Assembly: GCA_936450465.1 (NCBI GenBank)
Contig: OW388294.1
Location: 62,001-126,000 of the forward strand
Length of the DNA stretch: 64,000 bases
From: Gibbula magus
Lineage: Eukaryota; Mollusca; Gastropoda; Trochida; Trochidae
Reading direction: 5' to 3'
The number at the start of each line of letters is the position of its first letter. The first letter of the stretch is position 1. The translations under genes and the position numbers were made by a program. The notes under the pieces were generated by a model that was given only the letters and a program-made list of their open reading frames with translations, had not been told where the DNA came from and made no database searches. Shown here in pieces: positions 35,781 through 47,195 of the stretch.

Positions 35781-37242
35781 GGAGACCATCAAAAGTTGTC
35801 TAGGCCAAAGTGACTTTTGGCCCAAAATTGGGCCTACAGGAATGACTATAACGGCATGGTTGCCGATAAGACGGTCACCGATTCCAAAAGTGAATGCGTC
35901 TATGCGACCGACAGCATGAGACCTTCCATAGGAGCCTATCAAAAGTTGTCTAGGCCAAAGTCACCTTTTGGCCCATTTTTGGGCATGAGTTTACCGGCAT
36001 GGTTGCCGATAAGACGGTCACCGATTCCAAAAGTGAATGCGTCTATGCGACCGGCAGCATGTGAGCTTCCATAGGAGACCATCATAAGTTGTCTAGGCCA
36101 AAGTGACTTTTGGCCCAAAATTGGGCCTAAAGGAATGACTATAACGGCATGGTTGCCGATAAGACGGTCACCGATTCCAAAAGTGAATGCGTCTATGCGA
36201 CCGACAGCATGAGACCTTCCATAGGAGCCTATCAAAAGTTGTCTAGGCCAAAGTCACCTTTTGGCCCATTTTTGGGCGTGAGTTTACCGGCATGGTTGCC
36301 GATAAGACGGTCACCGATTCCAAAAGTGAATGCGTCTATGCAAGCAGCATGTGAGCTTCCATAGGAGACCATCAAAAGTTGTCTAGGCCAAAGTGACTTT
36401 TGGCCCAAAATTGGGCCTACAGGAATGACTATAACGGCATGGTTGCCGATAAGACGGTCACCGATTCCAAAAGTGAATGCGTCTATGCGACCGACAGCAT
36501 GAGACCTTCCATAGGAGCCTATCAAAAGTTGTCTAGGCCAAAGTCACCTTTTGGCCCATTTTTGGGCATGAGTTTACCGGCATGGTTGCCGATAAGACGG
36601 TCACCGATTCCAAAAGTGAATGCGTCTATGCGACCGGCAGCATGTGAGCTTCCATAGGAGACCATCAAAAGTTGTCTAGGCCAAAGTGACTTTTGGCCCA
36701 AAATTGGGCCTACAGGAATGACTATAATGGCATGGTTGCCGATAAGACGGTCACCGATTCCAAAAGTGAATGCGTCTATGCGACCGACAGCATGAGACCT
36801 TCCATAGGAGCCTATCAAAAGTTGTCTAGGCCAAAGTCACCTTTTGGCCCATTTTTGGGCATGAGTTTACCGGCATGGTTGCCGATAAGACGGTCACCGA
36901 TTCCAAAAGTGAATGCGTCTATGCGACCGGCAGCATGTGAGCTTCCATAGGAGACCATCAAAAGTTGTCTAGGCCAAAGTGACTTTTGGCCCAAAATTGG
37001 GCCTACAGGAATGACTATAACGGCATGGTTGCCGATAAGACGGTCACCGATTCCAAAAGTGAATGCGTCTATGCGACCGACAGCATGAGACCTTCCATAG
37101 GAGCCTATCAAAAGTTGTCTAGGCCAAAGTCACCTTTTGGCCCATTTTTGGGCATGAGTTTACCGGCATGGTTGCCGATAAGACGGTCACCGATTCCAAA
37201 AGTGAATGCGTCTATGCGACCGGCAGCATGTGAGCTTCCATA
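35781..37242. repeat. 1,462 bp tandem block, copy 1
   Basis: Markers catcataag (36085), cctaaagg (36130), gggcgtgag (36278) and a 3 bp deletion in the core/tail (tatgcaagcagc at 36338-36348) recur together at +1,462 bp. The period is five dimers minus the 3 bp deletion. Copy 1 also has ataatgg in its fourth dimer, absent from copy 2. Confidence 0.9.
36224..36363. repeat. A unit with 3 bp deletion (140 bp)
   Basis: Reads tatgcaagcagc where consensus has tatgcgaccggcagc; this removes two CpGs. Linked to gggcgtgag in the same unit. Confidence 0.9.
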
Positions 37243-38704
37243 GGAGACCATCAAAAGTTGTCTAGGCCAAAGTGACTTTTGGCCCAAAATTGGGCCTACA
37301 GGAATGACTATAACGGCATGGTTGCCGATAAGACGGTCACCGATTCCAAAAGTGAATGCGTCTATGCGACCGACAGCATGAGACCTTCCATAGGAGCCTA
37401 TCAAAAGTTGTCTAGGCCAAAGTCACCTTTTGGCCCATTTTTGGGCATGAGTTTACCGGCATGGTTGCCGATAAGACGGTCACCGATTCCAAAAGTGAAT
37501 GCGTCTATGCGACCGGCAGCATGTGAGCTTCCATAGGAGACCATCATAAGTTGTCTAGGCCAAAGTGACTTTTGGCCCAAAATTGGGCCTAAAGGAATGA
37601 CTATAACGGCATGGTTGCCGATAAGACGGTCACCGATTCCAAAAGTGAATGCGTCTATGCGACCGACAGCATGAGACCTTCCATAGGAGCCTATCAAAAG
37701 TTGTCTAGGCCAAAGTCACCTTTTGGCCCATTTTTGGGCGTGAGTTTACCGGCATGGTTGCCGATAAGACGGTCACCGATTCCAAAAGTGAATGCGTCTA
37801 TGCAAGCAGCATGTGAGCTTCCATAGGAGACCATCAAAAGTTGTCTAGGCCAAAGTGACTTTTGGCCCAAAATTGGGCCTACAGGAATGACTATAACGGC
37901 ATGGTTGCCGATAAGACGGTCACCGATTCCAAAAGTGAATGCGTCTATGCGACCGACAGCATGAGACCTTCCATAGGAGCCTATCAAAAGTTGTCTAGGC
38001 CAAAGTCACCTTTTGGCCCATTTTTGGGCATGAGTTTACCGGCATGGTTGCCGATAAGACGGTCACCGATTCCAAAAGTGAATGCGTCTATGCGACCGGC
38101 AGCATGTGAGCTTCCATAGGAGACCATCAAAAGTTGTCTAGGCCAAAGTGACTTTTGGCCCAAAATTGGGCCTACAGGAATGACTATAACGGCATGGTTG
38201 CCGATAAGACGGTCACCGATTCCAAAAGTGAATGCGTCTATGCGACCGACAGCATGAGACCTTCCATAGGAGCCTATCAAAAGTTGTCTAGGCCAAAGTC
38301 ACCTTTTGGCCCATTTTTGGGCATGAGTTTACCGGCATGGTTGCCGATAAGACGGTCACCGATTCCAAAAGTGAATGCGTCTATGCGACCGGCAGCATGT
38401 GAGCTTCCATAGGAGACCATCAAAAGTTGTCTAGGCCAAAGTGACTTTTGTCCCAAAATTGGGCCTACAGGAATGACTATAACGGCATGGTTGCCGATAA
38501 GACGGTCACCGATTCCAAAAGTGAATGCGTCTATGCGACCGACAGCATGAGACCTTCCATAGGAGCCTATCAAAAGTTGTCTAGGCCAAAGTCACCTTTT
38601 GGCCCATTTTTGGGCATGAGTTTACCGGAATGGTTGCCGATAAGACGGTCACCGATTCCAAAAGTGAATGCGTCTATGCGACCGGCAGCATGTGAGCTTC
38701 CATA
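37243..38704. repeat. 1,462 bp tandem block, copy 2
   Basis: Second copy of 35781-37242, with markers at 37547, 37592, 37740 and 37800-37810. Confidence 0.9.
37686..37825. repeat. A unit with 3 bp deletion, second copy (140 bp)
   Basis: Same deletion allele as 36224-36363, carried by the 1,462 bp duplication. Confidence 0.9.
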
Positions 38705-38847
38705 GGAGCCTATCAAAAGTTGTCTAGGCCAAAGTCACCTTTTGGCCCATTGTTGGGCATGAGTTTACCGGCATGGTTGCCGATAAGACGGTCACCGATT
38801 CCAAAAGTGAATGCGTCTATGCGACCGGCAGCATGTGAGCTTCCATA
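38705..38847. repeat. Extra A joined directly to an A tail
   Basis: A tail to A head junction at 38705. The preceding A has accggaatgg and this unit has cattgttggg. Confidence 0.9.
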
Positions 38848-39433
38848 GGAGACCATCAAAAGTTGTCTAGGCCAAAGTGACTTTTGGCCCAAAATTGGGC
38901 CTACAGGAATGACTATAACGGCATGGTTGCCGATAAGACGGTCACCGATTCCAAAAGTGAATGCGTCTATGCGACCGACAGCATGAGACCTTCCATAGGA
39001 GCCTATCAAAAGTTGTCTAGGCCAAAGTCACCTTTTGGCCCATTTTTGGGCATGAGTTTACCGGCATGGTTGCCGATAAGACGGTCACCGATTCCAAAAG
39101 TGAATGCGTCTATGCGACCGGCAGCATGTGAGCTTCCATAGGAGACCATCAAAAGTTGTCTAGGCCAAAGTGACTTTTGGCCCAAAATTGGGCCTACAGG
39201 AATGACTATAACGGCATGGTTGCCGATAAGACGGTCACCGATTCCAAAAGTGAATGCGTCTATGCGACCGACAGCATGAGACCTTCCATAGGAGCCTATC
39301 AAAAGTTGTCTAGGCCAAAGTCACCTTTTGGCCCATTTTTGGGCATGAGTTTACCGGCATGGTTGCCAATAAGACGGTCACCGATTCCAAAAGTGAATGC
39401 GTCTATGCGACCGGCAGCATGTGAGCTTCCATA

Positions 39434-39583
39434 GGAGACCATCAAAAGTTGTCTAGGCCAAAGTGACTTTTGGCCCAAAATTGGGCCTACAGGAATGACT
39501 ATAACGGCATGGTTGCCGATAAGACGGTCACCGATTCCAAAAGTGAATGCGTCTATGCGACCAGCAGCATGTGAGCTTCCATA
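39434..39583. repeat. B-body/A-tail unit
   Basis: B middle, A tail with a private gaccagcagc; followed by B at 39584 with ataatgg. Confidence 0.9.
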
Positions 39584-39876
39584 GGAGACCATCAAAAGTT
39601 GTCTAGGCCAAAGTGACTTTTGGCCCAAAATTGGGCCTACAGGAATGACTATAATGGCATGGTTGCCGATAAGACGGTCACCGATTCCAAAAGTGAATGC
39701 GTCTATGCGACCGACAGCATGAGACCTTCCATAGGAGCCTATCAAAAGTTGTCTAGGCCAAAGTCACCTTTTGGCCCATTTTTGGGCATGAGTTTACCGG
39801 AATGGTTGCCGATAAGACGGTCACCGATTCCAAAAGTGAATGCGTCTATGCGACCGGCAGCATGTGAGCTTCCATA

Positions 39877-40019
39877 GGAGCCTATCAAAAGTTGTCTAGG
39901 CCAAAGTCACCTTTTGGCCCATTTTTGGGCATGAGTTTACCGGCATGGTTGCCGATAAGACGGTCACCGATTCCAAAAGTGAATGCGTCTATGCGACCGG
40001 CAGCATGTGAGCTTCCATA
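39877..40019. repeat. Extra A joined directly to an A tail
   Basis: Series B-body/A-tail, B with ataatgg, A, A repeats the order seen at 30950-31535 and 33144-33729, so this is a third copy of that module; its first A has accggaatgg, shared with the unit at 38562. Confidence 0.9.
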
Positions 40020-40898
40020 GGAGACCATCAAAAGTTGTCTAGGCCAAAGTGACTTTTGGCCCAAAATTGGGCCTACAGGAATGACTATAACGGCATGGTT
40101 GCCGATAAGACGGTCACCGATTCCAAAAGTGAATGCATCTATGCGACCGACAGCATGAGACCTTCCATAGGAGCCTATCAAAAGTTGTCTAGGCCAAAGT
40201 CACCTTTTGGCCCATTTTTGGGCATGAGTTTACCGGCATGGTTGCCGATAAGACGGTCACCGATTCCAAAAGTGAATGCGTCTATGCGACTGGCAGCATG
40301 TGAGCTTCCATAGGAGACCATCAAAAGTTGTCTAGGCCAAAGTGACTTTTGGCCCAAAATTGGGCCTACAGGAATGACTATAAAGGCATGGTTGCCGATA
40401 AGACGGTCACCGATTCCAAAAGTGAATGCGTCTATGCGACCGACAGCATGAGACCTTCCATAGGAGCCTATCAAAAGTTGTCTAGGCCAAAGTCACCTTT
40501 TGGCCCATTTTTGGGCATGAGTTTACCGGCATGGTTGCCGATAAGACGGTCACCGATTCCAAAAGTGAATGCGTCTATGCGACCGGCAGCATGTGAGCTT
40601 CCATAGGAGACCATCAAAAGTTGTCTAGGCCAAAGTGACTTTTGGCCCAAAATTGGGCCTACAGGAATGTCTATAACGGCATGGTTGCCGATAAGACGGT
40701 CACCGATTCCAAAAGTGAATGCGTCTATGCGACCGACAGCATGAGACCTTCCATAGGAGCCTATCAAAAGTTGTCTAGGCCAAAGTCACCTTTTGGCCCA
40801 TTTTTGGGCATGAGTTTACCGGCATGGTTGCCGATAAGACGGTCACCGATTCCAAAAGTGAATGCGACTATGCGACCGGCAGCATGTGAGCTTCCATA

Positions 40899-41048
40899 GG
40901 AGACCATCAAAAGTTGTCTAGGCCAAAGTGACTTTTGGACCAAAATTGGGCCTACAGGATTGACTATTACGGCATGGTTGCCGATAAGACGGTCACCGAT
41001 TCCAAAAGTGAATGCGTCTATGCGACCGACAGCATGAGACCTTCCATA
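40899..41048. repeat. B unit with clustered substitutions
   Basis: Changes at 40939 (c to a), 40960 (a to t) and 40968 (a to t), with a change in the A unit before (40868) and two after (41169, 41179). It is the most locally scattered variation in the right two thirds of the window. Confidence 0.85.
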
Positions 41049-42806
41049 GGAGCCTATCAAAAGTTGTCTAGGCCAAAGTCACCTTTTGGCCCATTTTTGG
41101 GCATGAGTTTACCGGCATGGTTGCCGATAAGACGGTCACCGATTCCAAAAGTGAATGCGTCTATGCGAACGGCAGCATATGAGCTTCCATAGGAGACCAT
41201 CAAAAGTTGTCTAGGCCAAAGTGACTTTTGGCCCAAAATTGGGCCTACAGGAATGACTATAACGGCATGGTTGCCGATAAGACGGTCACCGATTCCAAAA
41301 GTGAATGCGTCTATGCGACCGACAGCATGAGACCTTCCATAGGAGCCTATCAAAAGTTGTCTAGGCCAAAGTCACCTTTTGGCCCATTTTTGGGCATGAG
41401 TTTACCGGCATGGTTGCCGATAAGACGGTCACCGATTCCAAAAGTGAATGCGTCTATGCGACCGGCAGCATGTGAGCTTCCATAGGAGACCATCAAAAGT
41501 TGTCTAGGCCAAAGTGACTTTTGGCCCAAAATTGGGCCTACAGGAATGACTATAATGGCATGGTTGCCGATAAGACGGTCACCGATTCCAAAAGTGAATG
41601 CGTCTATGCGACCGACAGCATGAGACCTTCCATAGGAGCCTATCAAAAGTTGTCTAGGCCAAAGTCACCTTTTGGCCCATTTTTGGGCATGAGTTTACCG
41701 GCATGGTTGCCGATAAGACGGTCACCGATTCCAAAAGTGAATGCGTCTATGCGACCGGCAGCATGTGAGCTTCCATAGGAGACCATCAAAAGTTGTCTAG
41801 GCCAAAGTGACTTTTGGCCCAAAATTGGGCCTACAGGAATGACTATAACGGCATGGTTGCCGATAAGACGGTCACCGATTCCAAAAGTGAATGCGTCTAT
41901 GCGACCGACAGCATGAGACCTTCCATAGGAGCCTATCAAAAGTTGTCTAGGCCAAAGTCACCTTTTGGCCCATTTTTGGGCATGAGTTTACCGGCATGGT
42001 TGCCGATAAGACGGTCACCGATTCCAAAAGTGAATGCGTCTATGCGACCGGCAGCATGTGAGCTTCCATAGGAGACCATCAAAAGTTGTCTAGGCCAAAG
42101 TGACTTTTGGCCCAAAATTGGGCCTACAGGAATGACTATAACGGCATGGTTGCCGATAAGACGGTCACCGATTCCAAAAGTGAATGCGTCTATGCGACCG
42201 ACAGCATGAGACCTTCCATAGGAGCCTATCAAAAGTTGTCTAGGCCAAAGTCACCTTTTGGCCCATTTTTGGGCGTGAGTTTACCGGCATGGTTGCCGAT
42301 AAGACGGTCACCGATTCCAAAAGTGAATGCGTCTATGCGACCGGCAGCATGTGAGCTTCCATAGGAGACCATCAAAAGTTGTCTAGGCCAAAGTGACTTT
42401 TGGCCCAAAATTGGGCCTACAGGAATGACTATAACGGCATGGTTGCCGATAAGACGGTCACCGATTCCAAAAGTGAATGCGTCTATGCGACCGACAGCAT
42501 GAGACCTTCCATAGGAGCCTATCAAAAGTTGTCTAGGCCAAAGTCACCTTTTGGCCCATTTTTGGGCGTGAGTTTACCGGCATGGTTGCCGATAAGACGG
42601 TCACCGATTCCAAAAGTGAATGCGTCTATGCGACCGGCAGCATGTGAGCTTCCATAGGAGACCATCAAAAGTTGTCTAGGCCAAAGTGACTTTTGGCCCA
42701 AAATTGGGCCTAAAGGAATGACTATAACGGCATGGTTGCCGATAAGACGGTCACCGATTCCAAAAGTGAATGCGTCTATGCGACCGACAGCATGAGACCT
42801 TCCATA

Positions 42807-42949
42807 GGAGCCTATCAAAAGTTGTCTAGGCCAAAGTCACCTTTTGGCCCATTTTTGGGCATGAGTTTACCGGCATGGTTGCCGATAAGACGGTCACCGA
42901 TTCCAAAAGTGAATGCGTCTATGCGACCGACAGCATGAGACCTTCCATA
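42807..42949. repeat. A-body/B-tail unit (A-A junction)
   Basis: A middle with B tail, followed by A at 42950. The preceding B (42657-42806) has cctaaagg and the two A units before that (42221 and 42514) have gggcgtgag, alleles otherwise found in the 1,462 bp blocks. Confidence 0.9.
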
Positions 42950-44264
42950 GGAGCCTATCAAAAGTTGTCTAGGCCAAAGTCACCTTTTGGCCCATTTTTG
43001 GGCATGAGTTTACCGGCATGGTTGCCGATAAGACGGTCACCGATTCCAAAAGTGAATGCGTCTATGCGACCGGCAGCATGTGAGCTTCCATAGGAGACCA
43101 TCAAAAGTTGTCTAGGCCAAAGTGACTTTTGGCCCAAAATTGGGCCTACAGGAATGACTATAACGGCATGGTTGCCGATAAGACGGTCACCGATTCCAAA
43201 AGTGAATGCGTCTATGCGACCGACAGCATGAGACCTTCCATAGGAGCCTATCAAAAGTTGTCTAGGCCAAAGTCACCTTTTGGCCCATTTTTGGGCATGA
43301 GTTTACCGGCATGGTTGCCGATAAGACGGTCACCGATTCCAAAAGTGAATGCGTCTATGCGACCGGCAGCATGTGAGCTTCCATAGGAGACCATCAAAAG
43401 TTGTCTAGGCCAAAGTGACTTTTGGCCCAAAATTGGGCCTACAGGAATGTCTATAACGGCATGGTTGCCGATAAGACGGTCACCGATTCCAAAAGTGAAT
43501 GCGTCTATGCGACCGACAGCATGAGACCTTCCATAGGAGCCTATCAAAAGTTGTCTAGGCCAAAGTCACCTTTTGGCCCATTTTTGGGCATGAGTTTACC
43601 GGCATGGTTGCCGATAAGACGGTCACCGATTCCAAAAGTGAATGCGTCTATGCGACCGGCAGCATGTGAGCTTCCATAGGAGACCATCAAAAGTTGTCTA
43701 AGCCAAAGTGACTTTTGGCCCAAAATTGGGCCTACAGGAATGTCTATAACGGCATGGTTGCCGATAAGACGGTCACCGATTCCAAAAGTGAATGCGTCTA
43801 TGCGACCGACAGCAAGAGACCTTCCATAGGAGCCTATCAAAAGTTGTCTAGGCCAAAGTCACCTTTTGGCCCATTTTTGGGCATGAGTTTACCGGCATGG
43901 TTGCCGATAAGACGGTCACCGATTCCAAAAGTGAATGCGTCTATGCGACCGGCAGCATGTGAGCTTCCATAGGAGACCATCAAAAGTTGTCTAGGCCAAA
44001 GTGACTTTTGGCCCAAAATTGGGCCTACAGGAATGACTATAACGGCATGGTTGCCGATAAGACGGTCACCGATTCCAAAAGTGAATGCGTCTATGCGACC
44101 GACAGCATGAGACCTTCCATAGGAGCCTATCAAAAATTGTCTAGGCCAAAGTCACCTTTTGGCCCATTTTTGGGCATGAGTTTACCGGCATGCTTGCCGA
44201 TAAGACGGTCACCGATTCCAAAAGTGAATGCGTCTATGCGACCGGCAGCATGTGAGCTTCCATA

Positions 44265-47195
44265 GGAGACCATCAAAAGTTGTCTAGGCCAAAGTGACTT
44301 TTGGCCCAAAATTGGGCCTACAGGAATGACTATAACGGCATGGTTGCCGATAAGACGGTCACCGATTCCAAAAGTGAATGCGTCTATGAGACCGACAGCA
44401 TGAGACCTTCCATAGGAGCCTATCAAAAATTGTCTAGGCCAAAGTCACCTTTTGGCCCATTTTTGGGCATGAGTTTACCGGCATGGTTGCCGATAAGACG
44501 GTCACCGATTCCAAAAGTGAATGCGTCTATGCGACCGGCAGCATGTGAGCTTCCATAGGAGACCATCAAAAGTTGTCTAGGCCAAAGTGACTTTTGGCCC
44601 AAAATTGGGCCTACAGGAATGACTATAACGGCATGGTTGCCGATAAGACGGTCACCGATTCCAAAAGTGAATGCGTCTATGCGACCGACAGCATGAGACC
44701 TTCCATAGGAGCCTATCAAAAGTTGTCTAGGCCAAAGTCACCTTTTGGCCCATTTTTGGGCATGAGTTTACCGGCATGGTTGCCGATAAGACGGTCACCG
44801 ATTCCAAAAGTGAATGCGTCTATGCGACCGGCAGCATGTGAGCTTCCATAGGAGACCATCAAAAGTTGTCTAAGCCAAAGTGACTTTTGGCCCAAAATTG
44901 AGCCTACAGGAATGACTATAACGGCATGGTTGCCGATAAGACGGTCACCGATTCCAAAAGTGAATGCGTCTATGCGACCGACAGCATGAGACCTTCCATA
45001 GGAGCCTATCAAAAGTTGTCTAGGCCAAAGTCACCTTTTGGCCCATTTTTGGGCATGAGTTTACCGGCATGGTTGCCGATAAGACGGTCACCGATTCCAA
45101 AAGTGAATGCGTCTATGCGACCGGCAGCATGTGAGCTTCCATAGGAGACCATCAAAAGTTGTCTAAGCCAAAGTGACTTTTGGCCCAAAATTGGGCCTAC
45201 AGGAATGACTATAACGGCATGGTTGCCGATAAGACGGTCACCGATTCCAAAAGTGAATGCGTCTATGCGACCGACAGCATGAGACCTTCCTTAGGAGCCT
45301 ATCAAAAGTTGTCTAGGCCAAAGTCACCTTTTGGCCCATTTTTGGGCATGAGTTTACCGGCATGGTTGCCGATAAGACGGTCACCGATTTCAAAAGTGAA
45401 TGCGTCTATGCGACCGGCAGCATGTGAGCTTCCATAGGAGACCATCAAAAGTTGTCTAGGCCAAAGTGACTTTTGGCCCAAAATTGGGCCTACAGGAATG
45501 TCTATAACGGCATGGTTGCCGATAAGACGGTCACCGATTCCAAAAGTGAATGCGTCTATGCGACCGACAGCATGAGACCTTCCATAGGAGCCTATCAAAA
45601 GTTGTCTAGGCCAAAGTCACCTTTTGGCCCATTTTTGGGCATGAGTTTACCGGCATGGTTGCCGATAAGACGGTCACCGATTCCAAAAGTGAATGCGTCT
45701 ATGCGACCGGCAGCATGTGAGCTTCCATAGGAGACCATCAAAAGTTGTCTAGGCCAAAGTCACCTTTTGGCCCAAAATTGGGCCTACAGGAATGACTATA
45801 ACGGCATGGTTGCCGATAAGACGGTCACCGATTCCAAAAGTGAATGCGTCTATGCGACCGACAGCATGAGACCTTCCATAGGAGCCTATCAAAAGTTGTC
45901 TAGGCCAAAGTCACCTTTTGGCCCATTTTTGGGCATGAGTTTACCGGCATGGTTGCCGATAAGACGGTCACCGATTCCAAAAGTGAATGCGTCTATGCGA
46001 CCGGCAGCATTTGAGCTTCCATAGGAGACCATCAAAAGTTGTCTAGGCCAAAGTGACTTTTGGCCCAAAATTGGGCCTACAGGAATGTCTATAACGGCAT
46101 GGTTGCCGATAAGACGGTCACCGATTCCAAAAGTGAATGCGTCTATGCGACCGACAGCATGAGACCTTCCATAGGAGCCTATCAAAAGCTGTCTAGGCCA
46201 AAGTAACCTTTTGGCCCATTTTTGGGCATGAGTTTACCGGCATGGTTGCCGATAAGACGGTCACCGATTCCAAAAGTGAATGCGTCTATGCGACCGGCAG
46301 CATGTGAGCTTCCATAGGAGACCATCAAAAGTTGTCTAGGCCAAAGTGACTTTTGGCCCAAAATTGGGCCTACAGGAATGACTATAACGGCATGGTTGCC
46401 GATAAGACGGTCACCGATTCCAAAAGTGAATGCATCTATGCGACCGACAGCATGAGACCTTCCATAGGAGCCTATCAAAAGTTGTCTAGGCCAAAGTCAC
46501 CTTTTGGCCCATTTTTGGGCATGAGTTTACCGGCATGGTTGCCGATAAGACGGTCACCGATTCCAAAAGTGAATGCGTCTATGCGACCGGCAGCATGTGA
46601 GCTTCCATAGGAGACCATCAAAAGTTGTCTAGGCCAAAGTGACTTTTGGCCCAAAATTGGGCCTACAGGAATGACTATAACGGCATGGTTGCCGATAAGA
46701 CGGTCACCGATTCCAAAAGTGAATGCGTCTATGCGACCGACAGCATGAGACCTTCCATAGGAGCCTATCAAAAGTTGTCTAGGCCAAAGTCACCTTTTGG
46801 CCCATTTTTGGGCATGAGTTTACCGGCATGGTTGCCGATAAGACGGTCACCGATTCCAAAAGTGAATGCGTCTATGCGACCGGCAGCATGTGAGCTTCCA
46901 TAGGAGACCATCAAAAGTTGTCTAGGCCAAAGTGACTTTTGGCCCAAAATTGGGCCTACAGGAATGACTATAACGGCATGGTTGCCGATAAGACGGTCAC
47001 CGATTCCAAAAGTGAATGCGTCTATGCGACCGACAGCATGAGACCTTCCATAGGAGCCTATCAAAAGTTGTCTAGGCCAAAGTCACCTTTTGGCCCATTT
47101 TTGGGCATGAGTTTACCGGCATGGTTGCCGATAAGACGGTCACCGATTCCAAAAGTGAATGCGTCTATGCGACCGGCAGCATGTGAGCTTCCATA
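44265..47195. repeat. 2,931 bp tandem block, copy 1
   Basis: Ten dimers plus 1 bp. Shared ordered markers: caaaaattg (44425), ctaagcc with attgagcc near 44873-44900, ccttag near 45291, gatttc near 45390, a 151 bp hybrid (45730), catttgag near 46010, caaaagctg with gtaacc near 46189-46205, and gcatct near 46433. All recur at +2,931. Confidence 0.92.
45730..45880. repeat. 151 bp hybrid B unit
   Basis: B head, A-type gtcacctttt, B middle and B tail. It resembles the 3416 hybrids in its middle but has the B tail, so it may be an independent exchange in the 11 bp shared cttttggccca. Confidence 0.9.
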
